Positions 47,321-59,999 are shown, numbered from the stretch's first letter. The stretch: DNA of 64,000 nucleotides from Xylogone sp. PMI_703 (GCA_021399445.1 JAJTUQ010000007.1:1361376-1425375); one strand, 5' to 3'. A program made the numbers and translations. Notes: generated from the sequence alone by a model not told the origin.

Positions 47321-50300
47321 CAGTTTGTACTCCTCCAGGAGCTTATTAAAATTAATAAGATACTCTTCTGGTTCCCAGGTATTTAACCATCTATATTCTT
47401 TTTATTCTTTCCATCTAACCAAGTATTGTTTCTTGTTTCTTATTAACTTATTATCTAGGATTTCTTTTACTTCTTATTCTATGTTTGGATCTTATTCTAG
47501 TTCTAAGTCCAGAGTTAGTGGCAATCTTGGTAGTATTTTTTCTAGTACAGTTATATGAAATATTAAGTATATTTATATAATGTTAAAGAGTTTTAGTTTA
47601 TATGTCAGATTGTCCAGTTTCTTTTTGATTTTGTATAATTTAATCTTTTTCTAGTCTAATTTATTGCTTAGTCTTATCGTTTTGATAAATCTGCAGATAA
47701 TATAAACTTTATCCCCTTTTTTAAGCTCAGGTTTTATATTATACTTTTGATCATAGTATTTCTTCATGCATTCTTGTATAAATTTAATGTTATATTTTAA
47801 GTAATTATAGATTTTCTTTAATTCATCTGCTCACTGTTTAACTGTCTTAGAAATGTTTCTTATCTTTGTTTTTATAAAGTAGGTTTAAGTTTTATAGTTA
47901 TAATTCGTAAAGAAAGACATAACTTTAGTAATTTTGCTCTTTATATTATTATATATTAATTACACTATTAATAAAAGATCTTTCTAATTTGACTATTTAT
48001 AATCTATGTAATAGCGAAAATAAGCTCTTATGATCTGGTTAACTCACTCGGTCTGTCCATCTGTCTGAGCCCATCTTTTCGTGATGATTTTCCTTTTGAT
48101 GCCTAATCTCTTGTAGATTGTTTCCCAGAATTTCGATATAAAAAACTTATCTTTGTCCGAAATAATTTCTGCTAAAATATTATAGTCTACTATAACCCTG
48201 GAAATCATGATTTCCGCTAAATCCTCGGCTGTTTATATTTCTTTCTATGACAACATAATAAAGTACTTCATAAGTTTATCGACTATAGTAAAGATTGAGT
48301 CATAGTGATTTTCATCCAGTCTGTTGACATTTCTTGATAAGGGTAATTCTGTGATAAAATCCCATGAAATAAAAATCTAAGGCTTTTCTGGTATCTGAAG
48401 AGGTATTAATTGTCTTACAAACTTCTTTCTTGATGTTTTAGCTCTGTGACAAATGTTATAATTATTAATGACTTTAGTGACTTCTTGTTGAAGTTTGAAA
48501 ATAAAGAATTCTTGTTATAGTCTATTCTTAGTCTTTGTAATTCCTTGATGATCATACATGAGTAATTCATGTTATTCTTTCACAAACTCCTAAACGATTA
48601 ATAATAGAATAAATATTCTCCTGTCCTTCAGCTAAATGCCTAAAAATTCCTGATCTTCGAGTTAACTAGCCTTAGGATCCTTAGAGATTTCTTTATCTTC
48701 TACAATAGTTAACTTAATCTTTTCTAGCCATTCTTCGTCAATAACTTGTATGACCACTAATAGTTATGTGTAATTAAAATACAAAATGTTACCTTCCCTT
48801 TTAAACATGATGAATTCTTGCTTAAAACTTCCTTCTATGTAGTCTAGTTACTTGCTCAGAGCATTGGCCTTAGTATTCTCTGATCCTTAGATATAATAAA
48901 TCTTGAAATCGTATTATATTAACGTTTTATATTAATATACTTATTTATTATTAAGATCTTTAATAGTCATAAAGATTATTAAATTCTTATAGTCCAATAA
49001 AATCTTGAATAAATATTTAGTATTACATAAGTAAACTTTCTAATACTTATAGTAATTTACGATAGCCAAGAGTTCCTTCTCGTAAATATTATAGTTTAAC
49101 TTTACTAGAATAAATTTTCGAGAATAAAAGGCCATTGACCTCTAACATCCTTTGTCATCTTTTTGTAATAAGACTTCACTTAACGCTTTACTTAAGATGT
49201 CTATTTCCAGCAAGTATAATTTCTCGGGATTAGCATAAATTAATATTCAGTCTTCGTTAAACTAATTTTTAATCTCTTAGAAAACTCTCTTCTGTCTCTC
49301 TTCTTAAACAAAAGGTATATCTTTTTTCGTTAATTCCGTCAACGGGCTAGTTATCTTTGAGTAAACTGTCACATAATATCTATAGTAATTAATAAGTCCG
49401 TTAAACTATTAGACTTCTTTGACTGTTTTTGAAATAAACTATTCTTTAATAACTTTTACTTTCTCCGGATCTATTCAGAATTCTTTGTCCGAAACTATTT
49501 CATTTAGGAATTTCACTTTCGTCGTATTGAACTGACACTTAATCAACTTATACTTTATATCATTATTAATTAATACTTCAAGTACAGTACAGACATACTA
49601 TTTATATTCTTTCAATATCTTAGAATAAATCAAAATATTATCTAAATATATTACTATAAAATGATCTAAATACAGTCTCAAAATCATATTACTCATTTTC
49701 TGTATAATTACTGATATATTCGTCAGATTAAAAAGTATAACTAATGGTTTATAAAGTTTATATTTAGTTTGAATAATAATATACTACTCATGTCCTTCCT
49801 TGATTTTTATCAAGTTAAATCTTGCAGCAAAGTCTAATTTCGTGAAATATCTAACTTTAATAAGTACATCTTATATACTGTTAATACAAGGTAATGGATA
49901 TCTGTTTTTTATGGTTTTACTGTTTAAATTTCTATAATCTTTACATAATCTTCCTCAGGGGTCATCTGGCTTTGGTGCTTATATTAATAATACTCCCTAC
50001 GAAGAGCTTGACTCCCTGTAAAAACTCTTCGTAGTCTGTTTATCCAGTCACTCCCTCAGAATCTTATCCCTGGCAGGATTCGTTCCATAAATAGGTCCGT
50101 AAGAAGGGGTTGCACCTTCTTGGAGAATGATTTCGTAATCTTATTCTTTGTGTAAAGGTAAAGCTATATCTTTCGGTCACAGAATGAATAATTTACGACA
50201 GTCTTGGTATTCTTCCGGGAGAACGTCCAGTTTATTCTAGAAGTCATCTTGAACAAGTTCAATAACAAAGATATCTTGTGTAAGTTATTCTTTTGGTCCA

Positions 50301-52740
50301 GTGTCATAATAACATTTAAATATTAATTTCTTTGTCTTCCAGTTAATATTTAAGTCATAGAATTCTAACCAAGGTTATCCTAAAATAATATTTTCTCTTC
50401 CAAGAAAAAAAACCTTAAACCAGATTTGTTCTTAGTAATTTCCAATCTTCATAATAAAAAATTTAGTTCTGGCGAACACTCTTTCTTTTGTTAATAAACT
50501 GTCGGTCATTTGTAAGAACTAATTATAGACTTCAGTTTGTATGTCTATTATCCTAGTAACTTATGACAAGATTAGGTTAATCTGGCTTCCCGAATTCATT
50601 AAAACTCTAAAGTTTCCGTTACCAAACTTAACATTCAACCAGATGATGTCTCCTTCCCTTGCCATAAATATGTCCAATATGAATTCTGTATTAAATTCTT
50701 CTTTTCAGGTCAACTATAGTAAGGCCCTCTTCTTAAGTTTATTTAAGTTGAATAAGTTATTAATATATCTTTTAGGAAATATCTATTCATCATTAAATTT
50801 ATAATATTAACTTATTTTATAACTATAACATTACTTTTGTCATTCAGTATAGAACATCATTTCTTGACATATTTCTTTCTTAACTCAGTAAATATTCTTT
50901 TTGTCCTTGTAGTATATAACCCATGCAGAAAAGTCCTGTTTAGGCAATTATAAGTTTTTTCCTAAAGAATAAAGTACCAGATTATCATAATATAAACTGT
51001 TAATGATGATTTTTTCAAAGTTAATTCATATAACCTTAACTATCGCCCCTAACTTCCACATTCTATATTAAAAAAGTCTGTCTTACTAGAGTAATATATC
51101 CTAAAAGATATTTCTTTTGACTAATCTCTAGGTTTTTATGTAACTTTTATCAAAGTAAAAAGTTATATTAACCAATATTATTCTTTTGTTTACTTATGGT
51201 TTATTTATTTAATAAGGCTAAGCTATAAAATCCTCATGTTCTACCTGATTAAAGAGCTCAGAACCCTAGAAGACCTTCTTAAAAGAATCCTCTACTCGTC
51301 TCTGGTTAAGTTCTGACTCCTTAAGCATCGTAAATAAAGAATACACTAATGAGATTTTGGTATATTCTTTTTCTTTCGTGGATTCTCATTCAACCTGATA
51401 AAAACTACCTTAAAACCTTTCGCGGATCATTAACTCTTCCCTAATTTGTCCTAGAAGGAAAAAATCCGGCAGATCAGTAGTATCTCAATATTCTTCTAGA
51501 GGGAAGTTATCAGGATTAATAACTTTTAAGCTTTGTTGTTTTACTTCTTCTACAGTAAACATTAATATGTCTAGTTCACTTACGGTAGAAAAGAAAACTC
51601 CTGAGGATATTAAACTTTTAACATTATAATAAACTTCTTCAATAAAATCTTCTGTCAGAAAAACTTATAAAATTTGGTCCACGGATTAATCCTTAACATC
51701 TTTTGGTAACTTATCAGAGTTGTTCTATCTTATCAATAAGATATCACCTAAACTGTAAAATTCGTTGTCTTCGGCCGAGGACACCATAGACACAGTCTTA
51801 GCCTCCTTTGGCTTTCCTTTGTCCTTGTTACTGTATTCCTGGGCAATATATCTGGCTTGTCCATACTTGTAGCAGAGTTTCTTTTCTCTCCTTTTTTTGT
51901 ATTATTCAGGAGTCAGGTTATACTTGTTTTTTCCTTTTGGTAATCTTTTGTTACAGTTCTTTGGACTTTGTCTTCTTCTTCCCGTGATTTTATCAAGGTT
52001 CATCAGGTCCTTTTGATTATCGACGTGGCCTTTTTGTTTATTTGTCTATAAGGAGTAAGGAATTCTTTTTTTCTTTTTTATATACTGTTTGTATTAAAAA
52101 TTGTCAATCTTCTCGGCCTCCTTTATCTGCTTAACTAACGTATCCGGGCGAGGTTTAATATGAGCTAATTCGTCTTTAACGGATTTTTTCAACCTCTGGT
52201 AATACCAGAACATTAATACTTTGTTCTCTTAGCTAATCATATTACTCAGTTGTCGGAATTTGATGTTATAAACAGAAATAAAGTTAGTCTATTTCAAGGT
52301 GTATAGTTACTGTTCTGCCTTGTCTGTTTCATGAGGATTCCCGAAGACTTTTTCTATTTCTTCTTCAAAGCTCTTGAAAAATATAAATAAGTTAGTAATA
52401 TCCTGCCATTTTCCTTTATTCTTTTCGGTGAAGTTCTTGAAGTTCTCTACATATAGCAAAGTTTATTATAACGTTTCTCTTTCCAGGTAAATAAGTAATT
52501 ACATAATCTGTTGAAAGTCATTTTGAAACTTATCTTTATACAAGTTTAAATATAAATGAGTTCAGAATTTGAAAAGTTTCAGCTTAGACCTGTCTTCTCT
52601 AAAGTTTTTAATTTTTCCTAGGTCTAGTTTTCTTTCGATAAAGTTGATCGTCGAATTAAGGTTAGCCTCAGGGACTTGAGGGTTTTGTTGTAAAAATAAG
52701 TCTCTGGCCATAGTACTTTCGAGTTTCAAGGTACTTAAAG

Positions 52741-53363
52741 TATAACATTCCTACAAAGGTCTAAGGTTATTTATTACTCAAATGATAGATGAAGATAAAG
52801 GGTAAGAGAATAACTTCATGATAGTTTAGGATAGTTATTATGAAATGTAAGTATACTGTAAATCAATTGAGTTGAGCATAAGGCTTTTATCTACTGTATA
52901 ACTATCTACTTATATAATATATGTTAATGACTAAATTCGCTTGGATCTTTATGGTCCTGGATCCAGGAGATCTTATCCGGTCCTAGATCCAAAAGATCTT
53001 ATCCAGTCCTATTTGTCATATACTCATTTATTTGTTAGTACTAGCTTTTTGTATATACAAGCAAATAGTTAACATAAATGGAAAAGTAATATTATTTTCC
53101 TGATAATATTATTATTTAGTTAGTACAACCAAAGAGTTAATATTATAATTTCGATAATACAATCTTTTAGCTTGTATAACCCTTTTTACAGTACTAATGT
53201 TGAATTTGTACTATCTTTTCGTTAGTACTAATAATGCGATAATACTAACAATACCATAACTAGGTCTTTGTTAACTATCTTATCTTATACTTATTTAACT
53301 AAGGCAACGGCTATAGAGACCCTGTACTTAAGTCGTTTGTCACAACCCTGCGGGGTCGTGACA
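52741..53363 (-). repeat. 5' LTR, family II copy B
   Basis: 623 bp, identical in length to its partner and followed by CTAAA. Internal sequence begins, on the minus strand, CTTTAAGTACCTTG, the RIP-altered counterpart of the CTTTGAGCA primer-region word of family I. Confidence 0.93.
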
Positions 53364-53368
53364 CTAAA

Positions 53369-53401
53369 GTTATATTCTCCTTTTATACTTAGCCCTTAAT
53401 A
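53369..53401 (-). repeat. 5' LTR of family III, inner part
   Basis: The remaining 33 bp of the family III LTR after the copy B insertion, ending CCCTTAATA and followed by the ATAAT duplication (53402-53406). Confidence 0.75.
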
Positions 53402-53559
53402 ATAATTAATATATAATAGTATAAAAAGTAAAATTATTAAAGTTATATTTTTTTTTATGAATTATAATTATAAAGTTTAGATTTACTTTATAAAAGTAAA
53501 AATAAAAAATATTTTTAAGATAATTAAATAATAAATAAACAAGTTAGAAAAAATCTATA

Positions 53560-54060
53560 ATTATTTAAAGTATAACATCAAGTTTATACAAGAATATATA
53601 AAAAAATATTATAATTAAAAGTATAATATAAAACTTAAACTTGAAGAAAGAGATAAAGTTTATATTATTTGTAGATTTATTAAAATAATAAAATTAAGTA
53701 ATAAATTAGACTAGAAAAAGATTAATTTATATAAAATCAAAAAGAAACTAAAAAATTTGATATATAAACTAAAATTCTTTAATATTATAAGAATATATTT
53801 AGTATTTTATATAATTATACTAAAGAAAGTATTATTAAAATTATTATTAGTTCTGGATTTAAAACTAAAGTAAGATTTAAATATAAAATAAGAAGTTAAG
53901 GAAATTTTAAATAATAAGTTAATAAAGAACAAAAAATATTATTTAGTCAAATAGAAAAAATAAGAAAAATATAAATAATTAGATATATAAGAACTAAAAG
54001 AATATTTTATTAACTTTAATAAGTTTCTGGAGAAGTATAAATAAGTAAAACAAATTAAGA
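53560..54060 (+). pseudogene. Integrase C-terminus and chromodomain, family II copy C
   Basis: Plus-strand reading gives the gypsy integrase tail (YIKKYYN, LEERDKVYI, FIKIIKLSNKLD, LIYKLKF) followed by a decayed chromodomain. Codon-for-codon it parallels the minus-strand copies A (5330-5680) and B (47480-47800). Confidence 0.75.
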
Positions 54061-54718
54061 TAAATTATATAAAATATTAATATAAATAAAGAAATTAATG
54101 TCAAAGAAAAAGATTTTAGAAAGGTTAATCTTAGCTTAATAAGTAATTTTTGTTTATTATAATATTTTGTCTTTTTTTGTTTTTGTTTGAATTTCTTTTT
54201 CTTTTTTGTCTTATTTAGTTTATCTAAAGACTTTAAGTTTTAACGAATTATCTTTTTTGTATATTTTCGAAAAAACTTTTGTTATTTCTTTAGATAAATT
54301 AATTAAGTTATATTTTTTATTAGGATTTATGTTTTTTTTTTTTTTTTTTTAGTTTTTAGTTATGTTTGTGATTATAAGACTTTTAAGAAGAAATGGAAAA
54401 ACTCTTTTTATCGTAGATCAAACCACGAAATATATATTTTTTATAATGACTAAAACTTATTGTTTTTTTATAAAATAAAGTATTTTTTTCGTAAAACAAA
54501 TAAGATATTATTTCGAAACTTAAGTTATTTATAAAATTTCTTAAATTTATTTTTTCTTGAACTTTGTTTAATTTTTTCTTTTTGACTTTGACTTTAGTTT
54601 CTAATATAAGTCTTTTGAAGAGTATAATAATAAAAAGGAAAGAAGAAACTAATTTTCCAAGAAATATTTTTAGTTAAGTTATAAGTTTTAGGATAATATT
54701 AATTTAAAAAAAGAATAA

Positions 54719-55262
54719 TGTTATAACTTAAGGTAAATAACCGAAATTTATTAGTAAAATTATATTTTCATAAATTAGTATAAACTTTATAATAATAAAA
54801 CTTAAGACAATAATAAAGACATTATTAACAGTGATTATAATTAATAATATTTTATTAGTAAGAGTTAATTAGAAGAAAAGTATTAGTAAAAGATTATTAG
54901 TAGAACTTTACTGACAGAATCTTGTTATTAAATTCTGGGCAGAAAGATCTTATTAAGTAGTTAGATCATATGATGAATTATGACTTTTGTAAAATCCTGA
55001 GGATCTGGGGATCCAAGGGATCTAAACCTCAAGAAGTGGTAGATCTGTAGATTTTGGGGATCTAAGAATCTTAGCTTAAATTTACTTTTTATATAAGTAG
55101 ATAGTTTTATAATAGTTAAGAGCTTTGTACTTAATTTAATTAATTTATAACATACCTGTATTTCATAGTAATTATCTTAAGATTGTGAAGTTATTCTCTT
55201 GCTTTTTACCTTCATTTATTATTTGAGTGATAGATAACCTATACCCTTGTAGGAATGTTATA
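54719..55262 (+). repeat. 3' LTR, family II copy C
   Basis: 544 bp from TGTTATAAC to GTTATA. It aligns in reverse with copy A's LTR and carries the GGATCC-type word array at 54995-55060. A purine-rich run precedes it. Confidence 0.8.
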
Positions 55263-56220
55263 GTAATAAAGGTAAGACGATCTTAGTTAACAAGTAAGTA
55301 TTACTATTTATTCGATAAATCAACAAGCTTAAAAGTAACTTATCTTTTATAGTTATATTATTGAATAAAGAAAGCAGTAGAAGTAAGTAGCCATTGAACT
55401 AAAAGATTACTTTTCGCCTTATAATAACTTGACCTTGATTAAATTCTTATTCTCGTAATTATCTGGTTATATTTTTATTAACTTTAGTTTAACTTCTTTA
55501 ATCATTTTCTTCTATATAACTTTAGTTCTTTCAGTAAATAACAATTATATAATTATATAATCTATAATAACTTAATAATAATTAACTTTAACGGCTAAAA
55601 AGATAATATTATTAATTAATACTTTTAAGTAATTAGGTTTTATAATAATTATAATATATTTTAAAATTATATTCACTTTCTCTTCTAGTTAGTTATAAAG
55701 AATAATATATATAAAATATATTTAATTATCTTTATATTTTTATAAATATTAAATAATTATTATTTATTAGAAGAAAAAGGGAATTAACTTTTTATAAGTT
55801 ATAACTTGAAGAAATTATACTGTATAACCTTAAATTTATCTTAAGTAAGGTTAACTATAATAATAGTTTTTAATAAATCTTTAAGAATAAAAAATATAAA
55901 GATGTATTATTATTTTTAAGCTTATATAAAAGATTAACATTATATTGTCTTTTAATATTTACAATGAATATATTATTATTATTCAGATTAACACTTTATA
56001 ATAACATTTTAATGTTATAATATTAAGGTTATAATCTCTTTTTATAATCTATAATATTATAAAAACAAAGAAGTTCTTATAATATATAAAATTCGATTTA
56101 CATCTTTCTTAAAAGTTTATTCTCTTAAGATATATATCTTTATAACAACTTATATTATCATTTAACGGTTTACAGTAATTAGTCTTAACCAGAAACTCAG
56201 GAAAGCGATAATTAAAAAGT
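55263..56220. other. AT-rich degraded DNA
   Basis: No open frame or repeat boundary recognised. The change to normal composition near 56220 marks the left edge of gene island 2. Confidence 0.5.
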
Positions 56221-56518
56221 ATAACATGATCTGTTCTGTAGGCCGGATATTTGATCAATCCGGTATTAAGGTATTACTAGGGGCGTTCTAAATACTTCCA
56301 TCGAAGAGCTGGCGCAACTAGGGCGCTCATATCGCCTATAGAAAGCGAGAAGTCTGTCAGCACATAATGACCTTCCCCCGTTTTATAAAAGATATGATTT
56401 AGGGCTAACACCCGTAAGAAGTGGCCTAGGGAACCTGTTAGGAACTTCCTGCTTACATCACAGATGGAGTGTTAAATGGACATCGTCGGAGGTAGGGGTG
56501 GCCCGAGTAAGAGACTCT

Positions 56519-57044
56519 TCATAGGTCAGACGTTCTTCGAGCAGGACCTAGGATCCAAGCGCGGCGGAAACTGTTCGAGGCCGTTTGGTGGAAGTCGAAG
56601 GAGCGGCACGATTGGTCCACCGGTCCGAGTGCTTGCGTTTCCGTAGCGGGAGAGGGGTCTCCCGAAGACATGCTAGCCGGGCCAAGGTTTGGGATGAAGT
56701 AAACATAATCCACGAGGATTGCGAGCCGATGCAGATCAGTGATCCCAAAAATACGACCGGTGATAAATAAGACGAGACTGCAGAGTAAGAGTTGGGAAAT
56801 TGACCCAAAGTTTTCCATTTCTGAAGTAAATGGAGACCATAAAGGTGGCAGATGTCTTGTTCGAGGAGTCGTAGACTGTGCTCTGGAGGCCATAATGCAA
56901 GAGAGTCGACCCATCGTTCAGCTGGCAGTGCATATTGTAGGTTTCAGAGTCGGTTGTGGTCCCCAGGGTGGCTGTTGAAACGTTCAGCAGCGGGCGGGAG
57001 AAAGGGCGGTCCGGTCCTATGGGAAACTCACCAATCAACCTCAT
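56519..57044 (-). CDS. Possible small hypothetical gene
   Basis: Two overlapping minus-strand frames stand out in this GC-richer block. The upstream one (57044-56736, 102 codons) starts MRLIGEFPIGPDRPF. The downstream ones include a basic, nuclear-localisation-like segment, LRKRKHSDRWTNRA, followed by TKRPRT. An intron could join them, but I cannot fix its ends. I recognise no family, and this could equally be non-coding sequence that happens to be open. Confidence 0.25.
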
Positions 57045-57656
57045 GAGCGTGCAAAATCAACGCAGAGACCCCTCCGAGTCACTAGTGGCGATGAAGGGTC
57101 TCCAAGCATAGATAAAGGGGCAACCAATCATCCCGATTTTGAGCATGTCTTGGCGCAAATTTGTTAGGGGTTTTGGCAGTCAACCACGACTTCTCCCAAA
57201 ATAAGGGGTTTGGTCTTGTCACGTGCAGAAAGTTTCCCCCTCCTCACTTCGTTCGTTTCAGGACACGCGAGGCTTGGCAGCGGTTTTTCTTGCAGGGGTT
57301 TCCAGCTTTTTATTTCCCCCCCTCCTTTCTCACGTGGCCGGTAGTATCCCCTTTCACTTCGTTTCATGGCACATTACCAGACTAGCAGCGAATAGAGCCT
57401 CCGTACTATACAATTTGGCTAGGTTACGGATAACGGAACCCCGAGTATGACAACGTTTAAATGTGTTAAGTTCAAGTCACAAATCGACAGGCTAAAGGTT
57501 GGAAATCCAAGGTCACAATACGATTACCGAAACTTTGAAGTATCATACGGGCTAGATATGCAGGCTTATTGCACTATGGATTTTGCTTATGTCGAATCAG
57601 GGGGATATTGAAAGTTTTTAAATAGAAAAGAATAAAATTTGATAAGCTGAAAATAG
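57045..57656. other. Intergenic, no gene recognised
   Basis: Ordinary composition. Two similar short blocks (TCACTTCGTTCGTTTCA near 57245 and TCACTTCGTTTCATGG near 57354) suggest an imperfect local duplication. It is followed by an AT-rich 3' flank of the lectin/nuclease gene. Confidence 0.4.
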
Positions 57657-59850
57657 CTATTTATCAGCCCGGTAGACGTACATGCTAAGTGGGTAGCCTA
57701 GACTATCTCCCAGAAGATACATTTCAATATTCGTATAAGGTAACCAAGCGTTCAACTGGCCACAGAGATTATGAGCCTCTGGTGAGCACGAAAAGCCGAC
57801 TGCATATACCTTGGCGGGTCTTTTTGTCAGAGTTAAGCGTTGGAATGAATCAATATCAATCTTGACTCCGGTGAGAAAGTTCCGAGGCCCATTGAAGAGA
57901 GATTCGGTTTTAAGTTCGATAATTTGATCTTCTTCGCCAGTTTTCTCTAGCTGCAAATCAACTCGCTCATTGCTGCCGTTGAAGGGGCGCTCTTCACGGA
58001 ATACACTGGTGCTGGTGAAGTTTTGGTTCATGACACTTGCCAGTTCAACTTGAAGCCAGCCTTCCCAGCCGCCTTTCTGTTGGAAAATCCCTCTGGCATT
58101 GCAGAGTTCGGTGTATTTAGCTTGAACGAAGGCGGTTATGATGCCGATCACGTCGTCTAAGACGTGAGGTCTGTCCGAAGGGTCAGTAGGGATGGGTAGA
58201 GCGGGAGGTTCCCTACTTTTGAATGGTGATGGTCGGGCTGGTTTTGGTCTTGGAGTTAGATGGATGGTCTGTAAGGAGGGGGCTAATCGAAAACCTACAT
58301 CTGAAAGGGTTGTTTCGAACTTGAACCATCTCTGGCATCTTCCAGTTGGCGGGAGAGAAAATGACAAACTGAGCCTGAAGAGCATTTAAATACCTATCAG
58401 ATCGGCCTGCCCAACCAACAAATCGACTATTAGAGGGGAAAACCCAGTTCTGAATGCCGGTGAAGATAACGGGTGGTAGAACAAGAGCATCCTGATTATC
58501 AACGGCGATTGAGATATTCTCGACAAGAGTGTCACCAAACCGGTTTTCGAATGTACAACCGGCGGCTGTGATGGTATCGTTAGGGCCAAACTGAAAGCTG
58601 TATTGAGTAGTGTCATCAGTGTCGTAACCATGATATGGAACGCTGATGGATGTACCGTCGAGCTGTGTGGAATAGGTATTTTGAATTCGTTGGATAGCAC
58701 CTCCGGCCCATAATTGGGAACCAGTGAGTTTGACACCCCATGGAATCCAATCAGGTTGAATGTCGACGAATGGACCGCCACCGAGACCTCCATATAGCGA
58801 GCCCGATTTCAGTTGATAGTTAGCCACGGCTTCTTTGAATAAAGTTTTGTCAGCGGTTGGGTCTGCAATATTAGGCACCGTGGGATCAATATAGACTTTC
58901 ATTCTCCAATCGGAAATGGCTTGGATGATATTTTCAAGTCCTTGGAGATTCTTGTCAATGCTCGGGTCGACGCCACGAAGGTTATAATAGTCATAGGTAA
59001 TGCCGGCTAATGTAGTTGCATCGTGACACAACTTGGCCATCAACTCCAAGTCAGAAATGCCGAGACCACTATCGGTAGGATCTTGATACTTGACTGCATA
59101 AAGGACAATTTGAGTAAAATCTGGACAACCAGCCACTGCACTGTATGGTGTTGTAGAAAAATCGAGAACTTGGGGGCTGGTGAGCGGAAGAGTATTAAGT
59201 TTGAGAGCGAAGTCGACCACTCCGTCGGGAACATTCGGGTATGGTGTGGTTCCAAGACCAATAGCGGTAGAATTGAACTGAACGTTGACCTGGGTGGAGG
59301 CGGAAATATTTTTAATGTCGGTGGTCAGACTAGCGTCTATGGAAGTGGAAAAGCCGTTGAAAGTGGCTTCAGCGGTATTGATGACATTTTGGTAAGACTC
59401 CTCCGTCGTGGCATGAAAGACGAAAGAAGCAATAAACTGGGCTCCTTGAGTTATACCTGAGACAAACGAGTCTCCACCCTGATAATACACCGTCTTTGCA
59501 TCCGTGTATTGTTCCCGAAAGACAGGAGGTCCCTGAATGGAATACTGATTTTCCACGGTAGCAGTGACGAGAATGACTACTGAAGTGCTGGTAATTCGTA
59601 GGCTCTTGATATATTTCATTTTGTCTTCGAACGAACCCCACAGAGTGTTCATAGCAATGGAAGCATCGATACTGAGGCTATTGTAGACATCATGTGACGA
59701 GGTACAAATGCTCACGGATGGAGTGAAGATGCTTGCACTACTGCTAGTGTTAGTATCGACCAGACTAGGCATAGCAGTGGCCAGGAAAGTGTTATAACCC
59801 TGGCCGACTGACGTCACTTCAGTGACAGAGAGAAGAGTTTTCTTGGACAT
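57657..59850 (-). CDS. Three-module protein: pore-forming-like N-terminus, jacalin-like lectin, PD-(D/E)XK nuclease-like C-terminus
   Basis: Two exons (58321-59850 and 57657-58268) joined by a 52-nt phase-0 intron give 713 residues. Residues 1 to about 345 have the look of a MACPF-type pore-forming domain (VGQGYN near the start, LSIDAS, then GDSFVSGI around 127-133), but this is tentative. Residues about 354-497 fit a jacalin-like beta-prism lectin: GGLGGGPFVD, GGAIQRIQ-TY, VGWAGRSDRYLNAL. After the splice, residues about 540-680 carry the PD-(D/E)XK nuclease pattern: GWEGWLQVEL (Glu585), RVDLQL (Asp614), IELK (Glu628, Lys630). There is no signal peptide or membrane segment, so it is probably made in the cytosol. 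The frame is intact with ordinary codon use. Expected roles are sugar binding and DNA or RNA cleavage; the natural target is unknown. Confidence 0.75.
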
Positions 59851-59956
59851 TGACAGAGAAGGCTGGAGGAGCAGGTTGTAGATGAAAGTTTTGCTTGTGG
59901 GAGAAAACTGAAAAGGTTGTAATGTATGAAGGGATCCTGGAGAGCGATAGCCACGC

Positions 59957-59964
59957 TTATATAG
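59957..59964 (-). promoter_or_regulatory. TATA box of the lectin/nuclease gene
   Basis: CTTATATAG on the plus strand reads CTATATAAG on the minus strand, about 107 nt upstream of the ATG at 59850. Position and sequence fit a fungal core promoter. Confidence 0.55.
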
Positions 59965-59999
59965 TCAATTAGGTTTCTATCACACTATTCCAGCAGTAG

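Larger units (their letters stand above)
46052..53363 (-). mobile_element. Complete Ty3/gypsy chromovirus, family II copy B (7312 bp)
   Basis: Two LTRs of exactly 623 bp (46052-46674 and 52741-53363) and a perfect CTAAA target duplication (46047-46051, 53364-53368) define the element. Minus-strand content from 5' (right) to 3' (left): gag with zinc knuckle LCYKYGQARYIAQEYSN near 51830-51900; RT near 49600-49990 (CKDYRNLN, RYFTKLDFAARFNLIKI, catalytic box YLDN); integrase core (ADLAEI-type, SDKDKFFISKFWE, QTDGQTE near 48040-48200); and chromodomain near 47330-47480. An antisense gene lies at 46669-47320. It is less mutated than copies A and C, so probably younger, but stops are frequent. Confidence 0.93.
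31521..53401 (-). mobile_element. Family III LTR retrotransposon, itself split by two insertions
   Basis: Outer LTRs are 31521-31754 and 45871-46051 plus 53369-53401. They share the start TATTAAA-GA and the end CTTAATA, and the element is flanked by ATAAT on both sides. Internal sequence is 31755-34624 and 41411-45870, about 7.3 kb once nested elements are removed. A gypsy RT is readable on the minus strand near 43740-43860: LQLYVDY, a stop where the family has Arg, then GLNKIIIKN. A pyrimidine-rich tract next to the left LTR is consistent with the polypurine tract of a minus-strand element. An integrase C-terminal pattern lies near 33960-34060 (minus). Strong RIP throughout. Confidence 0.8.
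31229..55262 (+). mobile_element. Family II copy C (plus strand), 5'-truncated and split by nested insertions
   Basis: Two separated pieces belong to one plus-strand family II element. Piece one (31229-31520) is the integrase core, matching the reverse complement of copy B around 47995-48250. Piece two (53407-55262) continues it with no missing bases: integrase C-terminus and chromodomain (about 53560-54060), antisense-gene region (about 54100-54718) and 3' LTR (54719-55262). Everything from 31521 to 53401 is a later insertion flanked by ATAAT duplications (31516-31520 and 53402-53406). Both pieces are saturated with RIP-type changes. Similarity to copy B stops at about 31229, so the 5' part of this element is missing. 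Confidence 0.85.

Noticed and set aside
56519..57385. Cluster of overlapping frames on both strands taken as several genes
   Set aside because: Only one low-confidence minus-strand candidate retained; the others have no motifs, and the region is simply GC-richer with few stops.
59023..59460. 145-codon plus-strand frame
   Set aside because: Antisense to the first exon of the lectin/nuclease gene; Gly-rich composition mirrors the opposite strand.
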